From Buxus sempervirens (Eukaryota; Streptophyta; Magnoliopsida; Buxales; Buxaceae), in assembly GCA_947561395.2 (NCBI GenBank), contig OX387189.1:20894329-20958328 (forward strand): a stretch of DNA of 64,000 bases, read 5' to 3'. The translations under genes and the position numbers were made by a program. Shown here in pieces: positions 46,502-56,715 of the stretch. Positions within the stretch are counted from its first letter, which is position 1. The number at the start of each line of letters is the position of its first letter. The notes beneath the pieces are model-generated. The model was not told the origin of the DNA, did not search any database, and was given only the letters and a program-made list of their open reading frames with translations.

Positions 46502-48324
46502 TGTAGACACCCCAAATTGCACTTCAAGATGAGAAAATAATTGAAAATATTAATTGGGATTTGAAACAGGTCAAAAAAGTATAAAATCTGGCCAAACTGG
46601 TTATGCCCGTATTTTGTTTACGGTCTGGTCATGCCCGCAGTTGATATACAGGCACGGCGTGCCCGTATTAATAATACGGGCAGGGCGCGTCCGTAATATA
46701 TATACGGGCACGGGGGTTTTTGTGCGAATTTATCCTTTCTCGATTTTGGAGCCTTATCTGCACCCAAATATCTCTCTGAGAGATTCGAATTCTCTCATTT
46801 ATCCCTTCGAAATCTCTTATTTATCCTATTTGGCAATGGATTGGCATTATCCTTATTTTTAACCCAATTTAGGAAGATCCTGGTATATCCTTCTGGACCA
46901 GCCATACCCCTGTGTTTGCCTATAAATAGAGGAGCTCTCCTCAAGCAAAAGGCCACGAAATTTTGAAGTCCAAGGAGCTCCAAGAGAAGAGAGGAATCCC
47001 TGCTACTCTGCTTCCTCAATCCAGGTAAGTCCCTTTTACCTTTTATTTTCTGTCTTCAATTCTAGAAGTAATAGGATCTTCTCTATTGCTGTAGAATAAG
47101 GCCATCTTTTATTCTGTATTCCTAAACTTGTCTCTAAGTACCTCAAGAGTCTCCCTAGCCGTAAAACGTGAAGAGAGAGCTAGGGGAAAGGGGAACAGGT
47201 GGATCCCTAGAATAGAACCCCATATCTGTTTTTCTCCTTTTTTTAGAATAAAGCCTTTGATTGTGTTTGTATAACCAAACCTATCTCCAAGTACCTCAAG
47301 AATCCTCTCTAGCCGTAAAACGTGAAGAGAGAGCTAGGGGAAAAGAGAACAGGTGGATCCGTAGGGTAGACCCCCATGAGCTCTAATCTGTGAGATGTGG
47401 CTGCTTTGAATATCCTGATCATGTTTTAATTGTTTTTATGTTGAATTTGAATGAATCTTATGAATCCATGATGTTTATAGCATGAGATCCCCACTTTTTC
47501 CTAAAATTTGGATTTCACCACTTTTTCACCTACAGCACTGTTTTCGTGATTTTTGTGATATTTGGCTAAGATCCTAGATCTATCATGATCAGTATGATAG
47601 ATCTGGATCCAGAAGTCTGAAAGTAACTTCTAGGGTTTCATGATATGGTTTTTGAGTTGTTTTTCATTAATGAGAGAAAACCCTACGGTCTAAGTTCTCC
47701 CCTTTTGATGTTCTTCATCAACGTGGGTATTTTTGGTTTTTATTTCTTGATTTAAGGTGAAATTTGGGCTATACCTATATCCTGGACTATTCAAGTTCAA
47801 TTTTGCAATGTTTTATAAAAATCATATTTTTCTAGATTTCTAGAATTTAACTTGAAGCCAGATTTTTGAAGTTTTCACTTTAGATTGGTTTTATTTGATT
47901 TTATCTCAATTTTGTTTTAATCATGAAACCCTAGGAATGGTATGATCATATTTGAAAGTTATAGATTAATCAGGCTATTCATATGAAAAAACCATACACT
48001 TTTGTCTTTTTGTGATTTTTTATGATTTTTATAGCAAGCCCTTTTTTCCTTTATTTTTAACATGAACAATGCCTGGCAACCATCTTGTCTGGATGAATAG
48101 GGGTGCCTAACACCTTCCCCTGTTCATAACCTAATCCCCTTACCTATCTCTGGTTTTTTTTAATAGGGTTATTTTTACCCTAAAATTGCCTTTTTAAGCC
48201 TATTTGATATTTTGGTGTCCATTCACACCTAAACAGAATGGTGGCTTTTTTGACTCTGTGTTTTTAACCAATCCTGTGAGATGATCGGGAAGTCATTGAA
48301 TTGATTTTTTCCCCATGTCTCACA
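46502..48324 (+). mobile_element. Solo LTR related to that of B (element E), TSD CCATC
   Basis: It starts TGTAGACACCCCAAATTGC, ends CATGTCTCACA, and has exact CCATC repeats on both sides (46497-46501, 48325-48329). The 1823-base length without coding domain marks a solo LTR. Layout and wording resemble the B LTR: palindromes, a TATAAATAGA box (46921), ACCTCAAGAGTCTCCCTAGCC phrases given twice, one copy of the GAGAGAAAACCCTACGGTC block, and the CAACATGAACAATGCCTGG stretch near the end. The U3 palindromes use GCCCGTAT instead of GTATCCG. It interrupts integrase. Confidence 0.92.
46602..46715 (+). promoter_or_regulatory. U3 palindromes of solo LTR E
   Basis: GCCCGTATT with its complement around AAT forms a 21-base palindrome at 46670-46690. 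GTCCGTAATATATATACGGGC and GCCCGTATTTTGTTTACGG are weaker ones. They lie about 210-320 bases before the TATA box, the same spacing as in the B LTR. Confidence 0.6.
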
Positions 48325-48329
48325 CCATC

Positions 48330-48911
48330 ACAAGTCAGCTCTATACAGACCAAAGATGAATGGGGCAGTAGAAGCAGTATAAAGAAGATAATTTAGAAAA
48401 TGGTAGTAAGTTACAGAGATTGGCATGAGATGCTACCACTTGCTTTACATGCTTATAGGACCTCAATCCGGACTTCTACTGCGCAACCCCGTATTCCCTA
48501 GTTTATGGAATGGAAACAGTTTTACCCGTTGAAGTTGAAATCCCATCACTGAGAGTGCTAATGGAAGCAGAATTGGAAGAAGCTGAATGCATACAGTCAA
48601 GACATGATCAACTCAATCTGATAAAGGAAAAGCGTTTGAAGGCACTTTGTCATGGCCAATTATGTCAGAAGAGAATGGCCAGTGCTGACAATAAGAAGGT
48701 AAAGCCCAGAACTTTCCAAAAAGGAAATTTGGTTTCGAAGAAAATTTTACCATTTTTGGAAGACCCTCGTGGGAAGTTTAAGCCAAATTGGGAAAGGCCT
48801 TATGTGATCAAGGAGGTCCTATCAGGGGGTGCACTTATCTTAACAGAAATGGATGGAAAAGATTTTCCTGAGCCGATTAACTCTGATGCAATAAAAAAGT
48901 ATTTTCCTTGA
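48330..48911 (+). mobile_element. Integrase region of element B, C-terminal part
   Basis: The pol region resumes with SQLYRPKMNGAVEA and then the C-terminal integrase domain (PVEVEIPSLRVLMEAELEEA, KPRTFQKGNLVSKKILPF, GKFKPNWERPYVIKEVLSGG). It ends DAIKKYFP, the typical end of Tat pol (NADRLKKYYP and similar). Confidence 0.88.
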
Positions 48912-49870
48912 TCGAATATTACTAGGAAATGATCCGAGGCCATTTTTCTTTATTTCCCAAGATTTTAATCCCTAGTCTAGCCAAGTCGAGCTTGTTCGTT
49001 TCTTTGATAAACCTAAACTGAGACTTACAGTTTCATACTGGGGCAAAGCTAGTTGGGGCAAAAACAAAAGAAAAAAGAGAAAGAAAATGAAAGAAATGGA
49101 AAAAAAGCAAGGAATAGTGGCAAATGAAAGCCAAGTGAAAAAAAAAAAGAAAGAAAGAAAATGAACAAATTCTTGGGAATGGGGATCATATTCATCATGA
49201 CTATAAGTCCAGTTGACCTATTTCCATGTTTGGAAAATTTTGAGCCTTTAATACCCTTTCTTTCATAAACCGAGCCTAGCCTTCATTTCGTCCTATTTAT
49301 AAGCCCTCGGTGATTTTAGTGTATTCTTTCAATGTTCAGAGTAAAGATTGGTGATGACGGAATACAAAAGCCGCCCCTAGTGAAAACCGGAACTGGCGCT
49401 AGGGGTAATATTGGCAAAAAAAAGAAAAAAAATAGAATCAAAGGTTGAGTTGATCATGTTGTCCAAGCTTGAAGTAAAATCAGTATGAGCACAGGAGATG
49501 GAACAGATTGGGAATAATGGGGTCAATTCTGGAAGAAAAGTCATTTGGGGATGACTCTAAAGGTCCTAGGATAGACAGATCTGATCTCTTCCTATTGCTT
49601 GAACCATCCTTTTCATCATTCAACTTGATTTTAATTCCTTTAATTATCTGCAATTAAGTGTTTTAGACCAAACTTAATTAAATAAATAAAAAAATTTATA
49701 TTTTGGCCAGTGATGAGAAATCAAATACTTTTCATAAAACCTTTGTTTTTACAAGCATCTGAGAATTCTAAGGCCAATAGTATAAAATCTATTTTTGAAT
49801 TAAATCCTTTGTCTTTCCACTATTAGAGTTTGCTTTTGAACAAAGGTATGAAAAAAAAAGAAATGCAATA
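48912..49870 (+). mobile_element. Post-pol untranslated stretch of element B
   Basis: No domain is visible. It contains A-rich runs (AAAAAAAAAGAAAGAAAG near 49139), CATACTGGGGCAAAGCTAG and TTGATTTTAATTCCTTTAATT. Phrases shared with the post-gag part of element C suggest a common ancestor. Confidence 0.6.
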
Positions 49871-49879
49871 AAAGGAGCT

Positions 49880-50830
49880 AGTCCCTATCCCCTAGCCTCT
49901 CCTCAAGCTCCCGAATCTGAGCCGCCTAAGCTACAATAATCCCAGAAGCTCCCTCTGCATCCGGATCGCTCAAAAAGGAGATGACCTCATCTGAAAGTGC
50001 CTGCTTGATCCTCATACTTCTAAGGCTAGCTAAAGCATCCTGGTGCTTCTGCCGTATCACTCGGACTTCAAAGCGATGAGCCTACCTCTACTCCTCAAGC
50101 TTCTCTTCCAAAGCAATGCGGCGAGACACCTGCTCGGCAAGTTGCCTCTCCAGATCAAGGCCTTGGATCCTAAGTTTTTGGGCCTCTCGTACCCAAATTT
50201 GTTGAAGCCGTTTGTGAGATGCTCTCTCAAAAACCAATATGTATTCGTAAGTGGGTGCAAGAAGAGCAGGAAGATCCTCTGGTACTGGGGCACGATTCTG
50301 AACCTGCTCTCTGATCCAGAAAAGGTAGTCCTTCACATGTGACTCAGAAACGACTGGGCTCCTCATGAAGCGCACATAGGACCCTTCCTTCATCAACCGA
50401 GCACATAGCCCCATGGTGGTTTGTGTAAGTGGCCCCAGGAAGTCCTCATATCCATCTGGGATCATGATCCCTTGAGTCCCTCCAAGCTGCCGAAGGACCC
50501 TCAGAGGAAAGTAGAGAACAGCAGATCTCAAGCCTACTAGAACCATGAAGTTCTTGTTTCTGAAGCTGATCACCGTCTCGGGGTTTGGCTGATAAGTGCC
50601 AGGCCATTTCACCTGATCATCCTGGAGAGTGCCCAAGAAAGTAAACCAACCATGTTTGCCACCTTGGATGTTAGGACACCCCCTGTTACTCATCAAAACA
50701 AGAACTTTCAATCTTGTGGAAAAGCGTCGATCAATCATCTCGATCTAACTCGAATGGTCAAGTAACCAAAGCTGCAAAAAGAGGGAGTATTTCAGTCCAT
50801 TTTAGCTTCACAAGAAAGTTGTAAAAAAAA

Positions 50831-50861
<31 letters not shown>

Positions 50862-51500
50862 GAAGAAAAAAAGAAGAAGAGAGATTTTACCTGTAGGATA
50901 GGGGCACAAGTGAGAAAGCGCTTCTTTTTCCTGAAATGGCAGTCAGTCAGGGCTTGATACATCTCTGCCAAGATCATAGGGGATAATCTCTCACGTTCCT
51001 TAACCTAGCATATGACTGAAATTAGAGCCAATTCAACCTCGTCGTCACCTCATGGAAAGAGTAGCTGGTTGACCACTATCAAAGTCAAAGCATTAAACCA
51101 GGCCTGCCGGTTTTCACCCCTTAAGAGTTTTTCAGTAAAAAAAGTCTTGGATAGGGTCAGCAAGGTGTCGGAGTCCCCTATATCCTTCTTCCATATACCC
51201 AAAAAAGTGGAAGCTTCTTTTTTGTAGCTAGGCTTAAGTGGCGAGTTCACCACTTTCTTTGAAAACCTTAGGCTAAGGATCGTTTCAATTTCCTCAATGG
51301 TCGGGGTCATTTCTTTATCACCAAATCAAAAAAGATTCAGCTGAGGTTCCCAATGACCAATCAAAGCCTCAATGATTTCCCATTTAAAAGGGATGGTAGG
51401 GATAAGCAGGATATGGCCTAAGTTGGTAGAATCCCACTGGATGCCCTCTTCAAGGGTCATGGAGTTAACCCACCTATTGTAGAATGAGTCTACAATGTTG
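49880..51500 (-). mobile_element. Antisense gene region 1 of element B (Tat aORF, PMD-like)
   Basis: On the minus strand the region encodes, in order, IPFKWEIIEALIGHWEPQL (about 51410-51355), MTPTIEEIETILSLRF (from 51310), a middle part with FTEKLLRGENRQAWFNALTL, and from 50738 a 216-residue open segment containing YFPLRVLRQLGGTQG and a coiled-coil tail (LDLERQLAEQVSRRIALEEK). The W.P.....ELTPTIEE....L pattern and the later LRQLG segment are what I know from the antisense frame of Tat/Ogre elements, related to plant mobile domain proteins. Such genes face pol tail to tail. Its role in the element is not established. It is a fossil with a few breaks; splicing cannot be resolved here. Confidence 0.7.
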
Positions 51501-51705
51501 TATCTAGTGAGATTAGGGGGTTTTTATCTAAACAGTTGTTTTGCAGGGGAAGCTTCATTAGTAGAAGATAACAGGGCGGAAGATGATCCAGAGGCTATTA
51601 GGGATGAATGGAACTTGTTAGAATCAAGTGGAGGGAGAAAAAACGAAGAAAGGGAGTTTTCTAAACTCAAAAAGTCGTCACAATGACGCACATCCCGAGA
51701 TACTT

Positions 51706-51908
51706 CTATTTTATACTCTGCTTAAGTGTATCTGAAATCTCAGTTCGGATATAAATATTGCCTTTCATATCCGAAATAATATTTCGAATACAAATTATAT
51801 TATGTGTATCCGAAATATTATTTTGGATACAAGCAATATTAAATGTATCCGAAATTTTATTTCGGATACAAGCAATAAGTGCATTTGCCGACCTATTATT
51901 TCAGATAC
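51706..51908 (-). promoter_or_regulatory. Palindrome cluster and TATA box before antisense region 1
   Basis: Read on the minus strand, five palindromes (51728-51752, 51767-51791, 51805-51830, 51845-51869 and a weaker one to 51908) lead directly to a TATAAAATAG box (51706-51715). The clearest is GTATCCGAAAT with ATTTCGGATAC. The nearest palindrome is a dozen bases upstream of the box, the same layout as in LTRs A and P. The antisense coding sequence begins about 200 bases further on. Confidence 0.65.
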
Positions 51909-52082
51909 ATAAAGAAAAGGAAAAAAAAGAGAGAAAAGCATGAAAAATCAGAAAACATTCCCTGTATTACCTGTGCACATTTCATAATTGTAAAAAATAA
52001 GAAGCAATGAATGTAAAGTTTCTTTTATATATAAATTTCATTTTTACAAAGATATTGTCAGTGTGTAAGATGTCCTAATCTA

Positions 52083-55030
52083 CTATCCCTCTGCAGGTCC
52101 ATCCCCACGTCCTCTACCGCGTCCTCTGCTACGGCCTCTGGCTCGGGGTCGCCGGCGCCCAAAGACATGTGTCAGAATACGATCAGCAGCGCAGCGCTCC
52201 ACCCGGCCCAAAATGGACTGAATTTGGTACCTATAGTTATAAGAGGAGTTGTCAGGGAGTGGACCAATAGGAGCAGAATCCGATGTAGAAGCCTCAGGCT
52301 CAACAAGAGCAGGCTCAACTAAAAGGATGGCCGCCTCAGGCTCAACAGGATCCTCAGTCAAAGTAGCCTCAGCTCCCACAGCTCCAGAAGCCTCAGCAGT
52401 AGCAGGAACAGGGACATCTAGTTTAATAGAAGTGAAGTTAGAAGCTGAAGCATCATGATCAATTAAAGAAATGAAACTGAAGCAAGCTTACCGGGGATAT
52501 CAGCAGTAGGAACCGTAGGATCAAGAACGGTCACAGGAGGTGATACACCGATAGGATCTGCGGTGGAAGCAGGAGCAGGAGATGAGGTGGAAGCAGGACT
52601 GGTGGCCGGGATGTCATCGAGATCAGTGGCATGAACTATAGACGAACCACAAACTGGAAGGTCTGGCTCAGCAGGGACATCATCAATATCCCCCACGGAG
52701 GTAGAAGGGCCTGGATGGTCGAATTCTTGAAAATCACAAATGGATAAGAATCAGTATCAATTTGCAGAAATAAAAGATACCAAAATCCTAAAGGAGACAT
52801 ACCTGATCATAGGCACGAGCTGGACTCCGTGGATAAGCCTACAAAACTCGAGCAATTTCTATTAGAGAGTCAGGGAAATACAGAAAGGATAAATAAATTT
52901 AGAGAGAACTATGTACCTGTCTAGTCCCAAGCTCAGCCTCCAAGTCCGAGATGCGGCTGTCCCTCTCTGCGACCAGAGCCTCCAGCTCTCTAATCCGAGC
53001 ATCTCTCTGAGATACTGTCGCATCATGCTCAGCAATCAAATCATCAGCAGCTGCTCGCTGGCCCTGAAACCGGTCCCTCAGAGCATTCAACTCCTCTACC
53101 TGCCAATGAAAAAGGGAATTAAAGTCATAAATACTGAATTGAAGGAAATAAGATGGAAGAGGCAAGAATAAACTTACAGTGTCGTCATGAACTCGGATGT
53201 AGATCCCACCAATCTCGGTCACTCCAGCACGAGTAGGCCGGTCCATCAGGCACCTAATAGATACCCTCCTGATCCACTCATCGTAGTCCTTGACTACCGT
53301 AAGTCCCTCTGCATCCTACCACTGATCAAACTGGTCAACATCAAACCCAGGTAGGAGGATGGTAGGACCAACAAGAGGAGGAAGAACTGGAATACGAGGT
53401 ACACCAGTGTGCTGATAATACAATCGCTCGCCTAGATACATAGCCCTACCAAGCCTCCCAAGGAAGCACTGGTAGGGCTGGCGTCAGAGATCTCGATCAA
53501 AAGCGTCATGTACTATAAGCTCACGAGCAAACACCGTCATCTACATCCTTAAAGCGTGCCAACAAGAGCTGCAAAGAAGAAGAAGAATGTCAGGAACAAA
53601 CAAGGAATGAAATAAAGAGACAAGAGATAAAGGGTTAAGGAATTTTACATTGGATCGTCGGGCACAGTCCAGGTGAACCCGAGCCGAACGGGGCTGACTC
53701 CTATCCGCATCCCTATCAAGCACAGACCACCGTATAGCTACGGGGAACTCATCAGCATCAGGCATAGGGGATGGACAAAAATATGTCATGTAGGTGTACA
53801 TGAATATCTAGCAAAAAAGAAACCAGTCTGGGGCGAAAAGATAAAATTTTGGAATAAAATAAAGCAAATGCATTCAATACCTGTAAGATTTGCCAGAAAA
53901 ATCTACAGCTAACACCATCTCCCCTCGGAGCGGCTAAACCTCGGATGGCTCGGCATAATTTGGCTAAGATAGTCTCGTCTATAAGCGGACCCCATGCTTG
54001 CTTTCTAGTCTGGCAGAAGTCTCTTAGGGCATCCAAGAAGAGAGGATTGACCGCAGTCGTGTCCTCCTGGACGAAACAGCTCCCAAGCATCAGCAAGAAA
54101 ATATGCCGAAATATAGGTGCAAAGTCCTCGTCCTCTGCAGTACTGGTCGCATGCCTCCCATCAAAGCGATCAATAAGGCTACAGCGTAGCCAGCTAATAA
54201 GAGTCGGCCGCTCCTCCCATCCCAAGCATCATTGGGTAAGACCGCATATCCTAGGAGAGAGCTGATGTCCGTATCAAAAGGACGATCCATCACAATAGTC
54301 CACCCCACCAAAGGGATGCTAGTAATCATAACAAAATCAGAAGGATGAATCCCAAGCTCAACATCTGGCAAATGGAAGGACTGCGTATCAGGAAAATATC
54401 ACTCCATCATGACATAGACAAGAGGGCGGTCAGCTCGGAATGAGGGAATAAGGGAATGAGTAGGACGTGGTTGAAGCGGCACCGACTGAACTCGCATCTA
54501 AGCGCAGGAGAAAGCGTCCGAACCAGCTCGTTGAACCTCCCCCAACTGTCTCATAGATGAGAATGCGGAGATGGAAGAGGAACATCAGCCCTGACGCACA
54601 TAGAAGGATGGCGATCCAAGCCACTAAGGAGCTCTGTGTCATGAAAAGATGCTCTCAACTCCTCTAAGAAAAGCGGAAGTCTGGAGCAATGTCCTCCTGA
54701 GTCTGATCTGAAGCTCCAACTCGGCCTCGGCCTCTACCACGGCCTCTCTCTCGGCCTCGGCCTCTACCCCGACCTCAATCGGGAGCCACAATGGGCTAAA
54801 AGTCAAAAGAGAAAGGGTGAAAGTATTTTTGACAAGAAAGAAGAGGAAGGGAAAGAAAAAGAGAATAATAAGTGGCCTACCTCAGCAGAACCCTCTCCAG
54901 AGCTCTCTCTGGAATCATCCAATGGCTCGGATAAGGTGGCACTCTGATCAAACTCGATCCTAGCTCGAGAAGAAGAAAGCTGATCAGCTGGATCAACCTC
55001 CTCTCGCACATGGGAACGACCTCTAGCCAT
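52083..55030 (-). mobile_element. Antisense gene region 2 of element B: plant mobile domain (PMD) gene
   Basis: On the minus strand, from 55030: an N-terminal segment (MARGRSHVREEVDPADQLS); PMD-like sequence near 54370-54220 (FVMITSIPLVGWTIVMDRPF) and 54220-53870 (FRHIFLLMLGSCFVQEDTTA, QAWGPLIDETILAKLCRAIRG), which fits the PMD pattern RAYLLYLLG..LF...YSWG...LA.LYRALC; a coiled-coil segment near 53110-52920 (VAERDSRISDLEAELG); an acidic Ser/Pro/Thr-rich part; and an Arg-Gly-rich tail (RRPRARGRSRGRGRGRG). PMD genes (MAIN/MAIL family) occur in plant hosts and in Ty3/gypsy and MULE elements. Coding segments alternate with non-coding ones in a way that could be introns. Integrity cannot be judged by eye. 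Confidence 0.65.
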
Positions 55031-56218
55031 CTACAGGCAACAGGGAAGTGTTTTATATTGCTGTTTAACTACAATTTTGTGTTTAATTGTTTATCAGGAA
55101 TTTTGACTTTAACCCCTAAGTATTCCCACTAATCCTAAAGATCTCTACAAGGCTTAATCTCTCCTAATTTTTTGTGATCTCAGGATTACCAGATGTACTC
55201 AGGAAAGCAGAACAGATATGCAGTACAAAAGCAAAGTGAAGAGACCAATATTGCATAAAAAGGTTTTAGTTGATCAGTGATCAAATCAAGAATTGCATGC
55301 AATCAGTCTCAAAGAATTTCAGGATACAAATCAAGAATTGTAAGCCTATTTCAAGGACTACCAGGATACCAAAGTATGGTAAATTTGGGTGGTCATGCAA
55401 ACTGGGGAATTAACATGGAATCCATAAGGCAAAGATTACCCAAGGGCAAATCATGGAAAGATCCTGGCAGTTGAAGCACCACCTTGATCAGAAGTACACT
55501 AAAATCAGATTGGAAAGTCAAGGTAGATTGCGAAAAAAGAAAAAAAAACAGAAAGAGAAAAGAAGAAGAACAGATCATAGCATGGTATTTGGAAATCTGA
55601 AAGTGAGCATTTGAAGTAAAAAAAAATTTTTTTTCATCACCGGCAATTCAGTTTGAAATGATCAAGAAGAATTTCATGCAATTCAATATGAAATAAGAAA
55701 TTCAGTTGGAAATCACCACCGGCAGGCAATCCAATGTTCTCAGTTACTGTCAATTTGAGGGCATAGGTTTGCACACATATTTCAGAGATTACCAAAGCTA
55801 CAAGCTTTATGCAGTCAATCAAATATTGAGAGATTCAAATAAAAAAGAAGGGGTGTTTCTCTTATTTGCTTACCGATACTGTTTGAGTGGCAAGAACAAT
55901 ATAGAAATGAGCAGCCGATTGCAAACGTCAAATGAGGAGCAAGGAGTGTAGCCTGAGTTGCCGAAACTGAGATGAACTCATCGGAGTTTATGCGACGGCG
56001 TCAAGCAGCGAGTTGTCGTCAAGAAGTTTGCCCAGAAGGAAAGGAAGTGAAAAGGGCTGAGCTAGGGCTTAGCCGCAACAGTGAGCAAATGATTGCCAGA
56101 GCTAAGGAAGTCGCCGGAGAAGGAAGGAGACGAATGTTCATCTGAGAAGGGAAGATCAGTGTCTGCCCTTTTCATTTGGAGAAGGAAACAAAATGTAGGT
56201 CACGATCGAGCACGCAAG
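55031..56218. mobile_element. Region upstream of antisense gene 2 in element B
   Basis: No coding domain is visible. Repeated phrases such as ATCAAGAATTG, AATTCAGTTTGAAAT and CACCGGCA occur. On the minus strand it would be the 5' untranslated and promoter-proximal part of the PMD gene. Confidence 0.5.
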
Positions 56219-56298
56219 TAATATAGCCTAGTGTATTTGACAATTCATGTCGGATACAAATAGAGGTTTGCATATCCGAACACCTATTTCGGATATAG
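56219..56298 (-). promoter_or_regulatory. Palindromes and weak TATA before antisense gene 2
   Basis: TGTATTTGAC/GTCGGATACA (56231-56258) and ATATCCGAA/TTCGGATAT (56272-56296) lead, on the minus strand, to GGCTATATTA (56219-56228). This repeats the palindrome-then-TATA layout, with a poorer box. The antisense start codon lies about 1.2 kb further on. Confidence 0.5.
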
Positions 56299-56699
56299 AA
56301 AAAAAAAAGAAAAAAAAGAGGAAAAAAAAAAGAAAAAAGAGAGAAAGAAGAAAAAAAGAAAGAAAAAGAAAAGGAAAGAAAAAAAAGGTATATACATATG
56401 TATATACTGTTGGTCAAAGGAAATATTCAGTCAATTTTTAATCTGACATGATGTGCTGCAAACTCAGTTTTTTTCAAAAAAAATCTTATATTTTGGTCTT
56501 GAATTCCGCCTCATAGCCATGAGAGCTCAGTGGAATTTAAGACAACTTGGAGAAATGCTCCCCTTAAAGTTAGGGCTTTTTGGCAAATCTTCACCCAAAA
56601 TTGTTTTGCAAAATTAAATTGAACAAAGAAAATCATGGTTAAGTACATGTCTGAGGAGTGCAATTTGGGTTTCTTTGCTGCTCATTGTTTTGCAATTCC

Positions 56700-56715
56700 A
56701 GCAAAGAGGGGCAGT
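56700..56715 (+). other. Polypurine tract of element B
   Basis: AGCAAAGAGGGGCAGT directly precedes the 3' LTR start TGTAGGCACC. It nearly matches the tract of element C. Confidence 0.85.

Noticed and set aside
56310-56395. A-rich run as the poly(A) tail of a SINE or LINE
   Set aside because: It is a mixed A/G stretch without a LINE or SINE body beside it and lies within the continuous B sequence.
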